Origin: Planctomycetaceae bacterium | GTDB lineage: Bacteria > Planctomycetota > Planctomycetia > Pirellulales > Pirellulaceae | Direction: 5' to 3' | DNA length: 5,306 nt | NCBI GenBank assembly: GCA_007133715.1 | Contig: SLMF01000370.1 | Coordinates: forward strand, 1 to 5,306 | Part shown: one piece after another, positions 1 through 5,306 of the stretch | Numbering within the stretch: the stretch's first letter is position 1 | Layout of the letters: every line of letters starts with the position of its first letter | Position numbers and translations under genes: made by a program | Notes under the pieces: generated by a model | Databases searched by the model: none | Told to the model about the DNA's origin: nothing | The model's input: the letters and a program-made list of their open reading frames with translations, nothing else

Positions 1-1092
1 GAGGAGGGCCCCCGTTTGCGGCGTGGACACGCCCAAACGCCGGAAGAAGCCAAACGTGAACTCGAAGCGTTCCAGGCCTCGTACTCCGATCTGGACGGCT
101 GGGAAGAACGTAAAGCCCGGATCCGCCAAGGGATTCTGGAAGGTGCCCGCCTCTCGCCCCTCCCGGAAAAAACGCCGCTGAATCCCCAGTTCTTCGACCG
201 CCGCGTCTATGAAGGGTACACCGCGGAAAGCGTGGCAATCCAAAGCTGGCCCGGCTTCTATGTCACCGGCACCCTCTACCGACCCCTGGACATGGAACCA
301 CCCTTCGCCGGCGTGCTCTCCGCACACGGACACGGCGGCCGCTTCCGACCAGGACGTCAAATCCGCTGCGCCGTGCTGGCTCGCATGGGCGCCGTCGTGT
401 TCCACTTCGATATGGTCGGCTACGGCGATTCCGAAGAAGCCGGCTGGTCCCATGGAAACACTCCCGAAGTGCTTCGTATGATTACCTGGAACAGCATCCG
501 CGCCCTGGATTTCCTCCAGTCGCTGGACGACGTCGATCCCGACCGGATCGGCATGACCGGGAATTCGGGGGGAGCGTCCCAAACCTTCATCCTCTCCGCG
601 ATCGACGAGCGGGTGGCGGTCTCCGTGCCCAGCTGCCAGATCTCAGCACACTTCTTCGGCGGCTGCGTGTGTGAAAGCGGGATGCCCATTCATTGGGGAC
701 CCAACCACAAAACCAACAACGCCGAAATCGCAGCCCTGACCGCTCCGCGACCCCAACTGATCTTGTCCAACGGCGCTGATTATACCCAATATACCCCGCA
801 AACCGAATTCCCCTACATCCAACATGTCTACGGTCTGTACGGGGCGTGGGACAAAGTGCAGAACGCTCATTTCCCCAATGAAGGCCATGATTACGGCCCC
901 TCGAAACGAATGGCAGCCTACCCCTTCTTCATCCGGCACCTCGGCTTGGACGGCCAGCGACCCTGGGGCGGACGCGACGGAGCCCTCAACGAAACCTTCG
1001 TGACCACCGAAAGCCGCGAACAGATGCTGGTCTTCGGACCCGACAATCCCTACCCCGAGGACGCGGTTGAACCGAATACCCCGCTGCCCTAA
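1..1092 (+). CDS. Acetyl-xylan-esterase-type alpha/beta hydrolase, probably 5'-truncated by the window edge
   Basis: A serine hydrolase of the alpha/beta fold, of the type annotated in planctomycetes as acetylxylan esterase, which removes ester groups from plant or algal polysaccharides. Counting from the TTG at 16 (358 residues), an HGHGG oxyanion-hole-type motif lies at 104-108. The nucleophile elbow GNSGG is at 182-186 (Ser184). The likely acid is Asp255 (SNGAD), and the His is His291 in NEGHDYG, so the triad is complete. The frame stays open to base 1 with no stop, and the first residues already look like internal family sequence (RLRRGHAQTPEEAKREL). The true start, perhaps with a signal peptide, therefore probably lies upstream. 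The alternative is the TTG at 16, which has AGGAGG at 2-7 and an 8-base spacer, so it cannot be excluded. The stop is TAA at 1090-1092. Fold and catalytic class are secure; the exact substrate is inferred. Confidence 0.85.
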   Translation, partial: EEGPRLRRGHAQTPEEAKRELEAFQASYSDLDGWEERKARIRQGILEGARLSPLPEKTPLNPQFFDRRVYEGYTAESVAIQSWPGFYVTGTLYRPLDMEPPFAGVLSAHGHGGRFRPGRQIRCAVLARMGAVVFHFDMVGYGDSEEAGWSHGNTPEVLRMITWNSIRALDFLQSLDDVDPDRIGMTGNSGGASQTFILSAIDERVAVSVPSCQISAHFFGGCVCESGMPIHWGPNHKTNNAEIAALTAPRPQLILSNGADYTQYTPQTEFPYIQHVYGLYGAWDKVQNAHFPNEGHDYGPSKRMAAYPFFIRHLGLDGQRPWGGRDGALNETFVTTESREQMLVFGPDNPYPEDAVEPNTPLP

Positions 1093-1116
1093 CAGAGAAA
1101 GAAAAGGCGGAGCGCC

Positions 1117-1215
1117 GGCCGCAAAGAGTACTGCGACGAGAAGGGCCACGTGACGAAGGTGGTGGAAGGCTTCGGATTCAAGTTGCCTCTGCTCGTGGAC
1201 GTGAAACACGAGGTG
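1117..1215 (+). pseudogene. Relic of a DDE-type (IS4/IS5-like) transposase
   Basis: Directly downstream of the esterase stop, and in the same frame, the translation reads RKEYCDEKGHVTKVVEG and then GFGFKLPLLVDVKHEV (1168-1215). This matches the characteristic core of many bacterial DDE_Tnp_1 transposases, usually FGYKLHLLVDVKHE followed by PLAYxVT. The similarity stops at about 1215: the following codons (GRTARRSTRG) are the antisense of another relic. No start codon with a ribosome site, no remaining transposase domains and no terminal inverted repeats are visible, so this is about 33 codons of a dead insertion sequence. The family assignment rests on recognising the motif by eye; the exact IS family is not determined. 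A short GC hairpin (GGGCC-GCAC-GGCCC, 1215-1228) sits at the point where homology ends. Confidence 0.6.
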
Positions 1216-1231
1216 GGCCGCACGGCCCGGC

Positions 1232-1405
1232 GGTCAACACGCGGCATGCGGGACACACGCCGATCAATTCAACCGAATAATCGCGAATCTCGTATCCCGC
1301 GGGTCCCCTCCGGCAACCCGATCCGGTCCAGACGCGCGCTCTCGAAATCGGGGTTCCGGTTGCAATCAATGCAGACCAGATGATGGTGCCGCTGGAGCTT
1401 GGCAA
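1232..1405 (-). pseudogene. C-terminal relic of a Fur-family metalloregulator, frameshifted
   Basis: On the minus strand, 1388-1299 reads HHHLVCIDCNR, then PDFESARLDRIGLPEGTR. This is the metal-binding start of the Fur/PerR/Zur dimerisation domain (HHHLVCxxCG...DFES). The continuation lies in another frame from 1294 downwards: GYEIRDYSVELIGVCPACR, the standard Fur C-terminus. Both CxxC pairs of the structural zinc site are present (CIDC and CPAC). Joining the halves needs removal of a single base in the C run at 1295-1298 (a GGG run on the coding strand). The N-terminal winged-helix DNA-binding domain is missing: upstream of HHH the frame reads KLQR and meets a stop within about ten codons, in sequence unlike Fur. 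The 3' end runs into the transposase relic. The piece can no longer work as a repressor. Which metal the ancestor sensed cannot be told. Confidence 0.72.
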
Positions 1406-1441
1406 TTAACTAAAAATAGGTATTGCACGGGAGATGGACTA

Positions 1442-1579
1442 ATGAGAACAGACACGGAAATCAGAACTGAAGGACTGCGGGCTCTTGCGAGTTCACTTGG
1501 CACCATCGAAGCAGAGCGGTTCATGCCAGACGTTATGCGAAACGTGGTTGCCATACTCACGGTTCCACGAGCATGCTGA
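1442..1579 (+). pseudogene. Short ORF (45 aa) resembling the N-terminus of a small toxin-antitoxin-associated protein family, probably truncated
   Basis: ATG at 1442 is preceded by GGGAG (1429-1433) with an 8-base spacer, a good ribosome site. The protein begins MRTDTEIRTEGLRALASSLG and continues TIEAERFM. I recognise this as the opening of a widespread family of small uncharacterised proteins (typically 60-75 residues, pattern xEIRxxGLxALxxxLGxVEAERFxxLI), often found beside toxin-antitoxin genes. Those proteins normally continue with a segment like REPFDYTxW. Here the sequence diverges after AERFM (PDVMRNVVAILTVPRAC) and stops at 1577-1579. Neither other frame restores the expected tail, so a deletion or replacement is more likely than one frameshift. 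The stop overlaps the ATG of the next short ORF (ATGCTGA). Expression as a 45-residue peptide is possible. The family link is from memory of the pattern, not a search. Confidence 0.45.
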
Positions 1580-1827
1580 GGGTTCGGGGCACGACGCGGG
1601 ACACGGGAAGATTTTTCACAACGATGCCCACTACGAACGTTTCACCCGCGGATTGGTGGAAAAATTCGATATGGGAACCTCAGCCGCTCTATCTGGACGA
1701 CTACGCAGACACCTACGTTACCCTCGACGAGCGAGGCTCGTTCGATCGGCGGACGGAACGCCGCGCCTTTGAACTGGTGATCGCCTACGACCGCACGCCT
1801 GGCTCCCATGCGGCACTCGAAATGTAA
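1573..1827 (+). CDS. Hypothetical short ORF (84 aa), function unknown
   Basis: The ORF opens with the ATG in ATGCTGA, overlapping the stop of the preceding short ORF, and ends at TAA 1825-1827. A second in-frame ATG lies at 1624. From about residue 25 the composition looks protein-like: WWKNSIWEPQPLYLDD, then YADTYVTLDERGSFDRRTER and RAFELVIAYDRTPG. It is rich in acidic and aromatic residues with mostly G or C in third position, whereas the first 20 residues look random. This suggests either a small real gene starting at 1624 or the C-terminal end of a truncated one. I do not recognise a family. No membrane segment or signal peptide is visible. The overlap with the upstream ORF would allow translational coupling, but that ORF itself looks broken. 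Confidence 0.3.
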   Translation: MLRVRGTTRDTGRFFTTMPTTNVSPADWWKNSIWEPQPLYLDDYADTYVTLDERGSFDRRTERRAFELVIAYDRTPGSHAALEM

Positions 1828-1865
1828 GTGCGGTTTGTTCGTGCAGGGGGCAGTTCGGCGGGTCC

Positions 1866-1874
1866 TGCTATATT
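1866..1874 (+). promoter_or_regulatory. Possible extended -10 promoter for trkA-trkH
   Basis: TGC followed by TATATT matches an extended -10 element (TGn plus five of six bases of TATAAT), about 97 bases before the trkA start and in the AT-richer part of this gap. No convincing -35 hexamer sits 16-18 bases upstream, where the sequence is G-rich. If used, transcription would start near 1880 and the leader of about 90 nt would contain the inverted repeat at 1911-1939. Prediction by eye only. Confidence 0.3.
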
Positions 1875-1910
1875 TTGGGGACCATAACTCGATAAAGCGG
1901 GGGGTATTTA

Positions 1911-1939
1911 CCAAAGATTACCGGCAGGGTAATCTTTGG
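1911..1939 (+). promoter_or_regulatory. Perfect 12-bp inverted repeat (stem-loop or operator) in the trkA leader
   Basis: CCAAAGATTACC (1911-1922) and GGTAATCTTTGG (1928-1939) are exact reverse complements separated by GGCAG. As RNA this forms a 12-bp stem with a 5-nt loop, ending 21 bases before the trkA ribosome site. No T tract follows (CGAGG comes next), so it is not a standard intrinsic terminator. It could be a leader structure influencing trkA translation or RNA stability, or a DNA operator for a dimeric regulator. The sequence alone does not decide. Confidence 0.65.
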
Positions 1940-1960
1940 CGAGGTTTGCAGTTTCCTGGT

Positions 1961-1964
1961 GGAG
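1961..1964 (+). promoter_or_regulatory. Ribosome binding site fixing the trkA start
   Basis: GGAG lies 6 bases before the ATG at 1971. This favours 1971 over the in-frame GTG at 1959, which overlaps this motif and would add four residues (MEHR) ahead of the MKIVVLGAG opening expected for TrkA. Confidence 0.6.
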
Positions 1965-1970
1965 CACCGG

Positions 1971-3311
1971 ATGAAGATCGTCGTATTGGGGGCGGGCACG
2001 GTTGGGACGTGGATCGCCGATCTGCTTTGTCAACATCGGCACAGCGTGAACGTGGTCGACATCGACCCCGAACAGACGCGGCGGGTGAACGACGAAATGG
2101 ATGTGCGCGCCATCCGGGGTCAAGCGTCCCATGCCAGCGTGCTTTTCCAGGCCGAAGTGATGGGGGCCGATGTGTGCTTGGCGGTGACGGGGGATGACGA
2201 GACGAATATCGTGGCGGCCAGTATGGCCAAAGCGATGGGTGCCGAACGGGTGATGGCTCGGGTCTATTCCCAAGTCTTTCGGGATCTCAGCACGTTCGAT
2301 TATCAGCAGCATTTTGGCATCGATCGCGTGCTGAGCCTGGAGCATTTGTCGGCCGTCGACTTGGCACGCCACATCCGCAGTCCCGACGCGGTGATTGTGG
2401 AGAGTTTTGCCCGCGGGGCCGTCGAAGTGCAGGATGTGCTGGTCACCCCCAAAGCGAAGGTCATCCACAAACCGCTTAAGCAGTTGAACCTGCCTCGAGG
2501 CGTCCGCATCGGATCGATCTTTCGCGACGGGGCGATGTGGATTGCGGGGGCAGAGGATCGCATCCAACCGGGTGATCACGTGACCCTGATCGGGGCACGG
2601 AAACACGTGGACGAAGTTCTGGACTGGTTCCGCGTCGGGACGATTTCGCGCAAAACGGTGGTGATCGCCGGGGGCGGGGAAACCGGTTACCATCTGGCCC
2701 GCATCCTGCAGGGAGACCGTTTTTCCGTGGTCCTCATGGAGCATTCTCGGGCACGAGGCGAAGAACTGGCCCAGCGTCTCCCTCAGGTGACCGTCGTCCA
2801 AGCGAACGCGACCCGCCGTAGCGTGCTGGAAGAGGAACGGGTCGGCGCGGCGTACGCATTTGTAGCTTGTATGGGGGATGACGAAGAGAATATCATGGCG
2901 GGGGTAACGGCTCGCGAAATCGGTACCGACCGAATCCTGGCCATCGTGGGCCGTCCGGATTACGCGGACCTGGTCGGCCATCTGGGCATCGATGCGGCCG
3001 TCAGCCCTCGGGATGTGATGGCTCGACAGGTCCTTTGTTTTCTCCAGCCCGGTCCCATCCTGGCGCGGATGTCCCTTCCGGGGGGTGATATCAGCGTTTT
3101 TGAAATTCAGATCGTCCCGGGCGCCCCGGCGGCCGATCACGTCTTGGCCAGCCTGCCGCTGCCGCCTCAATGCTTGATCGCCGCCCTGGAGCGTGCGGAT
3201 TTCACAATCGTACCGGCTGCGGATGATCGCCTGCACGCGGGCGATACGATCGTCGCCCTGATTCCCGACCATCAGCTTGATGAAGCGTTACAGCAGTTTA
3301 CGCCGCGATGA
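1971..3311 (+). CDS. trkA: Trk system potassium uptake regulatory protein TrkA
   Basis: Cytosolic peripheral subunit of the Trk K+ uptake system. It forms a nucleotide-binding ring under TrkH and gates it in response to bound adenine nucleotides. At 446 residues it is close to the E. coli length (458) and has the usual duplicated architecture. RCK_N1 spans about 1-122, with the dinucleotide loop GAGTVG at 7-12 and the ribose-binding acid Asp30 in VVDID. RCK_C1 spans about 140-222. RCK_N2 spans about 228-345, with GGGETGYHLA at 234-243 and the acid Glu257. RCK_C2 spans about 368-440. The start at 1971 is chosen because MKIVVLGAGTVG is the family opening and GGAG lies at 1961-1964. In the second Rossmann domain the usual GDATD-like motif reads ANATR (278-282), so nucleotide binding there may be weaker. 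The stop TGA shares ATGA (3308-3311) with the trkH start, which implies co-translation. A leader hairpin lies upstream. Confidence 0.95.
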   Translation: MKIVVLGAGTVGTWIADLLCQHRHSVNVVDIDPEQTRRVNDEMDVRAIRGQASHASVLFQAEVMGADVCLAVTGDDETNIVAASMAKAMGAERVMARVYSQVFRDLSTFDYQQHFGIDRVLSLEHLSAVDLARHIRSPDAVIVESFARGAVEVQDVLVTPKAKVIHKPLKQLNLPRGVRIGSIFRDGAMWIAGAEDRIQPGDHVTLIGARKHVDEVLDWFRVGTISRKTVVIAGGGETGYHLARILQGDRFSVVLMEHSRARGEELAQRLPQVTVVQANATRRSVLEEERVGAAYAFVACMGDDEENIMAGVTAREIGTDRILAIVGRPDYADLVGHLGIDAAVSPRDVMARQVLCFLQPGPILARMSLPGGDISVFEIQIVPGAPAADHVLASLPLPPQCLIAALERADFTIVPAADDRLHAGDTIVALIPDHQLDEALQQFTPR

Positions 3312-4861
3312 ACTACCACTTGCTTGCCAGATACCTGGGCCTTGTCAGTCTGCTGATCGCCGGAGCGATGTGTTTCAGTTTGCCGTGGGCTTTCCCGCAG
3401 TTGGGTTATCGTTCCCATCTGGCGGAGGAACTGGAAACGGCCTTTGAAACCCGGGCATTCATTGCGCTGCTGATCAGCATCGTGGTGTGTCTTTTTGTGG
3501 GGAGCGCCATGATCTGGTGGGGGCGCAAGGAGAAGGGGCGGTTATATCGCAAAGAGGCGATGGCCGTGGTCGGCCTGAGTTGGGTCCTGGCAACGGTTCT
3601 GGGAGCCCTGCCCTACCAACTGAGTAATGTCCAGCGGGAAGCGGGCATACGGATGCACTTGGTGGACTGTTTGTTCGAGTCCCAGTCGGGTTTCAGCACG
3701 ACCGGCGCGACGGTCATCTCGGACCTGGAGGAGCCCCGGCAGGTGCCGCATGCGATTCTGTTCTGGCGGAGCATGACCCAGTTTTTGGGCGGCTTGGGGA
3801 TCCTGGTGCTGTTTGTGATGCTCCTGGGGCAGGGTTCGGCGGGCAAGGCACTGATGCGGGCGGAAATGCCGGGTCCGAGCAAGGAGGGTTCCACACCGCG
3901 GATGCAGGATACGGCCATTCGCTTCGCCGCGATGTATTGTGGATTGAATCTGGTACTGGCCCTGATCCTGTGGTTCCTCGGCCTCTCCCCTTTCGACGCC
4001 CTCTGCCATGCCTTCACCACGATGGCCACCGGGGGGTTCAGTACGTACAACGCCAGCATCGCCCACTTTGACAACGCCATGCTGGATTATGTGCTTGTCT
4101 TGTTCATGGTGCTGGCGGGCACGAATTTCATCCTGCTGTACCATCTCCTCTCCCGCCGGCCGGGACGGGTTTCGGCGGACGTGCAATGGCGGACTTATCT
4201 CGCCATCCTGGCGGTCGCCAGCGGGTTGGTCGTGGTCGCCGGTTTGCTGAAGGGCGATTTCGGAAATCTGCCGGAGGCCGTCCGGTATGGGACGTTCCAA
4301 GTGGTTTCGATCATGACCACCACCGGCTTCGGGACGGCGGATTTCGACGTCTGGAGCCATTTCAGCCGCGGACTGCTGGTGCTGCTGATGTTCGTCGGCG
4401 GGTGTGCCGGCAGCACGGGCGGCGGCCTGAAAGTGATCCGGAACCTGCTGTTCGTCAAAATCCTGTGGCTGGAAATCCAGCGGGCCTACCGTCCGACCGT
4501 CGTGCGGCCCCTGCGGCTGGCAGGACGGGCCGTCGAAGAAAAACAACTGCAGAAGGATATCCTGGTCTACTTTTGCCTGATCCTGGCGATCTCGATCGCT
4601 GCCTGGGTCTTTATCATCGCCTTCGAGCCGGATGCGACCTGGGACGAGCACTCGCAGGACAAAAAACTGGACAGCGCTGCTGCCGTGGCGGCGACGCTGA
4701 ACAATATCGGCCCCGGCTTGGGAACCGTGGGTGTCACCCGCAACTACGGGCATTTTAGCTGGTGGACCAAACTGCTGTTCGTTTTTCTGATGATGCTCGG
4801 GCGGCTGGAGATCTTTCCGATCTTGGTGCTGTTCGCTCCCGGCTTCTGGCACAATCACTGA
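3308..4861 (+). CDS. trkH: Trk/Ktr-type potassium transporter, membrane subunit TrkH
   Basis: Integral inner-membrane K+-translocating subunit partnered with TrkA. The 517 residues are slightly longer than E. coli TrkH (483), and hydrophobic segments run throughout. The four pore-loop repeats are all present, each with its selectivity-filter glycine: FSTTGATV (129-136, Gly133), TMATGGFS (238-245, Gly242), MTTTGFGTADF (336-346, Gly340) and LNNIGPGLG (464-472, Gly468). The intramembrane gating loop GGCAGSTGGGLK is at 364-375. The conserved LGRLEIFP, with its Arg499, is at 497-504 in the last helix. A charged insert (EPDATWDEHSQDKK, 440-453) precedes the fourth pore loop. The start overlaps the trkA stop as ATGA; there is no clear ribosome site of its own, so translation probably depends on coupling. 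No frameshift or missing key residue is seen, so the transporter looks functional. No terminator is visible after the stop. Confidence 0.95.
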   Translation: MNYHLLARYLGLVSLLIAGAMCFSLPWAFPQLGYRSHLAEELETAFETRAFIALLISIVVCLFVGSAMIWWGRKEKGRLYRKEAMAVVGLSWVLATVLGALPYQLSNVQREAGIRMHLVDCLFESQSGFSTTGATVISDLEEPRQVPHAILFWRSMTQFLGGLGILVLFVMLLGQGSAGKALMRAEMPGPSKEGSTPRMQDTAIRFAAMYCGLNLVLALILWFLGLSPFDALCHAFTTMATGGFSTYNASIAHFDNAMLDYVLVLFMVLAGTNFILLYHLLSRRPGRVSADVQWRTYLAILAVASGLVVVAGLLKGDFGNLPEAVRYGTFQVVSIMTTTGFGTADFDVWSHFSRGLLVLLMFVGGCAGSTGGGLKVIRNLLFVKILWLEIQRAYRPTVVRPLRLAGRAVEEKQLQKDILVYFCLILAISIAAWVFIIAFEPDATWDEHSQDKKLDSAAAVAATLNNIGPGLGTVGVTRNYGHFSWWTKLLFVFLMMLGRLEIFPILVLFAPGFWHNH

Positions 4862-4976
4862 CAGTCGGCGTTTTGAGCGATGACCGTGTGCCGATGTCCT
4901 CATAGCAAGCCTTCGCGCTCCATCCCGGCCGCGCGCCCTTGGGTCGGGTTCAGGACTTCGAGGCCCCCGCGTTCCA
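4862..4976. other. Gap between trkH and the glycosyltransferase relic, nothing recognisable
   Basis: This is the convergent gap after the trkH stop and beyond the 3' end of the minus-strand relic. I see no GC-rich hairpin followed by a T run on either strand, so no intrinsic terminator can be assigned. No credible reading frame is present. Confidence 0.5.
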
Positions 4977-5270
4977 TCAATCCGGTTGCATGGGGGCTGG
5001 CGTGGTTTTCGCCGGGCAGATGCGATCGATGGCATCGTCCATCCGGGCGGCAACGACAGACCAAGCGTAACGCTGGGACCACGACGTCGGCGGTCGACAG
5101 AACTTGCAGATAGTCTCTGCGGTTTTCGAGATACCCCCAATGGTCGATCGTTTGTTGCAGGCGTTGTCGAGCCTGATCGAATACGCCGGGCACTCGCGCA
5201 AACCGTTCGCCCAGCACACTGCATGGAACAAAGGGGGCAGGAGCAGATATTGGAAATGCTGGGGCGGTCT
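4977..5270 (-). pseudogene. Relic of a GTDC1/DUF3524-type glycosyltransferase (tRNA-queuosine mannosyltransferase family)
   Basis: Minus-strand segments match one protein family in order but in changing frames. Segment 5270-5220 gives RPPQHFQYLLLPPL, like the conserved DKxPExFFxxLxxL. Segment 5217-5077 (another frame) gives VLGERFARVPGVFDQARQRL, then HWGYLENRRDYLQVL and ADVVV. This closely resembles the GT-B C-terminal region of GTDC1/QTMAN proteins (VLGExFxxxPxxF...HWGYxxSRxxYxxLLxxADVVxST). From 5075 (first frame again) comes QRYAWSVVAARMDDAIDRIC, like the C-terminal helix of such enzymes, ending at TGA 4977-4979. The section expected between ADVVV and this helix, about 60 residues with the HEFFGxAxxEA motif, is absent. 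At least two frameshifts and one internal deletion therefore have to be assumed. The N-terminal half is missing, with a stop just upstream (5271-5273). Intact members mannosylate queuosine in tRNA; this copy cannot. It converges on trkH, with a gap of 115 bases. Confidence 0.7.
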
Positions 5271-5274
5271 TCAA

Positions 5275-5306
5275 CTATTTTTTTTCCGGCAGCCATTTCT
5301 CCAGCA
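5275..5306 (-). CDS. Possible last codons of a minus-strand gene entering from the right edge
   Basis: On the minus strand the frame from 5304 reads LEKWLPEKK and then TAG (5277-5275). This would be a natural protein C-terminus immediately before the glycosyltransferase relic. Nine codons are far too few to identify a product or to be sure it is coding. It could equally be part of the decayed glycosyltransferase. Confidence 0.18.
   Translation of the reverse strand, partial: LEKWLPEKK

Noticed and set aside
643..1209. Minus-strand ORF of 188 codons opposite the esterase end
   Set aside because: It is antisense to the esterase triad region and the transposase relic, with no recognisable motif.
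1150..1383. Plus-strand ORF of 77 codons as an intact gene
   Set aside because: Only its first 22 codons are meaningful (the transposase relic). The rest is the antisense of the Fur relic.
1485..1772. Plus-strand ORF of 95 codons with a His-rich stretch
   Set aside because: It overlaps the two short ORFs in another frame, ends in an Arg-rich shadow-like tail and shows no family pattern. I tested it as a frameshifted continuation of the 1442 ORF and it does not fit.
1911..1939. Intrinsic terminator ahead of trkA
   Set aside because: The stem is perfect but the bases after it are CGAGG, not a T tract, and no intact gene upstream needs it.
1908..3272. Minus-strand ORF of 454 codons opposite trkA
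   Set aside because: It lies antisense to an unmistakable trkA, has low-complexity His/Arg/Asp-rich sequence and no domain; GC-rich codon use leaves antisense frames open.
5278..5285. Run of eight T as a terminator tail for trkH
   Set aside because: No GC-rich hairpin precedes it, and it lies more than 400 bases after the trkH stop.
3542..5296. Minus-strand ORF of 584 codons opposite trkH
   Set aside because: It is the antisense shadow of trkH (Gln/Pro/Arg-rich, no motif). Its upstream end only crosses the glycosyltransferase relic in the wrong frame.
1..5306. CRISPR arrays, tRNA or rRNA genes, tandem repeats
   Set aside because: Reading through both strands showed no regularly spaced repeats and no tRNA- or rRNA-like segments.

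Overview
This window most likely comes from a GC-rich bacterium of the Planctomycetota. That is an inference from the style of the first gene, an acetyl-xylan-esterase-type alpha/beta hydrolase of a kind common in planctomycetes, and from the third-position GC bias. No rRNA or other lineage marker is present to confirm it.

Layout: (1) 1-1092, plus strand: an alpha/beta hydrolase with a complete catalytic triad, its reading frame open at the left edge. (2) 1093-1970: a gene-poor stretch of about 880 bp. Read on both strands it holds relics of at least two dead genes. These are a plus-strand fragment of a DDE transposase (about 1117-1215) and a minus-strand C-terminal piece of a Fur-family metalloregulator (about 1232-1405) broken by an apparent one-base insertion. 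They are followed by two short plus-strand ORFs that overlap at ATGCTGA (1442-1579 and 1573-1827). The first resembles the N-terminus of a small toxin-antitoxin-associated protein family and looks truncated. The stretch ends with a possible extended -10 promoter and a perfect 12-bp inverted repeat (1911-1939) upstream of trkA. (3) 1971-4861, plus strand: an intact trkA-trkH operon, the two genes sharing the bases ATGA. (4) 4862-5306: no intact gene. The minus strand carries a frameshifted, internally deleted relic (about 4977-5270) of a GTDC1/DUF3524-type glycosyltransferase, the family of the tRNA-queuosine mannosyltransferase. Beyond it there may be the last few codons of another minus-strand gene at the right edge.

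Function: TrkH is the K+-translocating membrane subunit and TrkA its cytosolic nucleotide-binding gating ring, so the operon encodes one potassium uptake system. The esterase is not evidently connected to it. The main surprise is that the operon is flanked on both sides by decayed genes while being intact itself. I do not see a new multi-gene system. The best candidates for follow-up are the trkA leader stem-loop and the relics.
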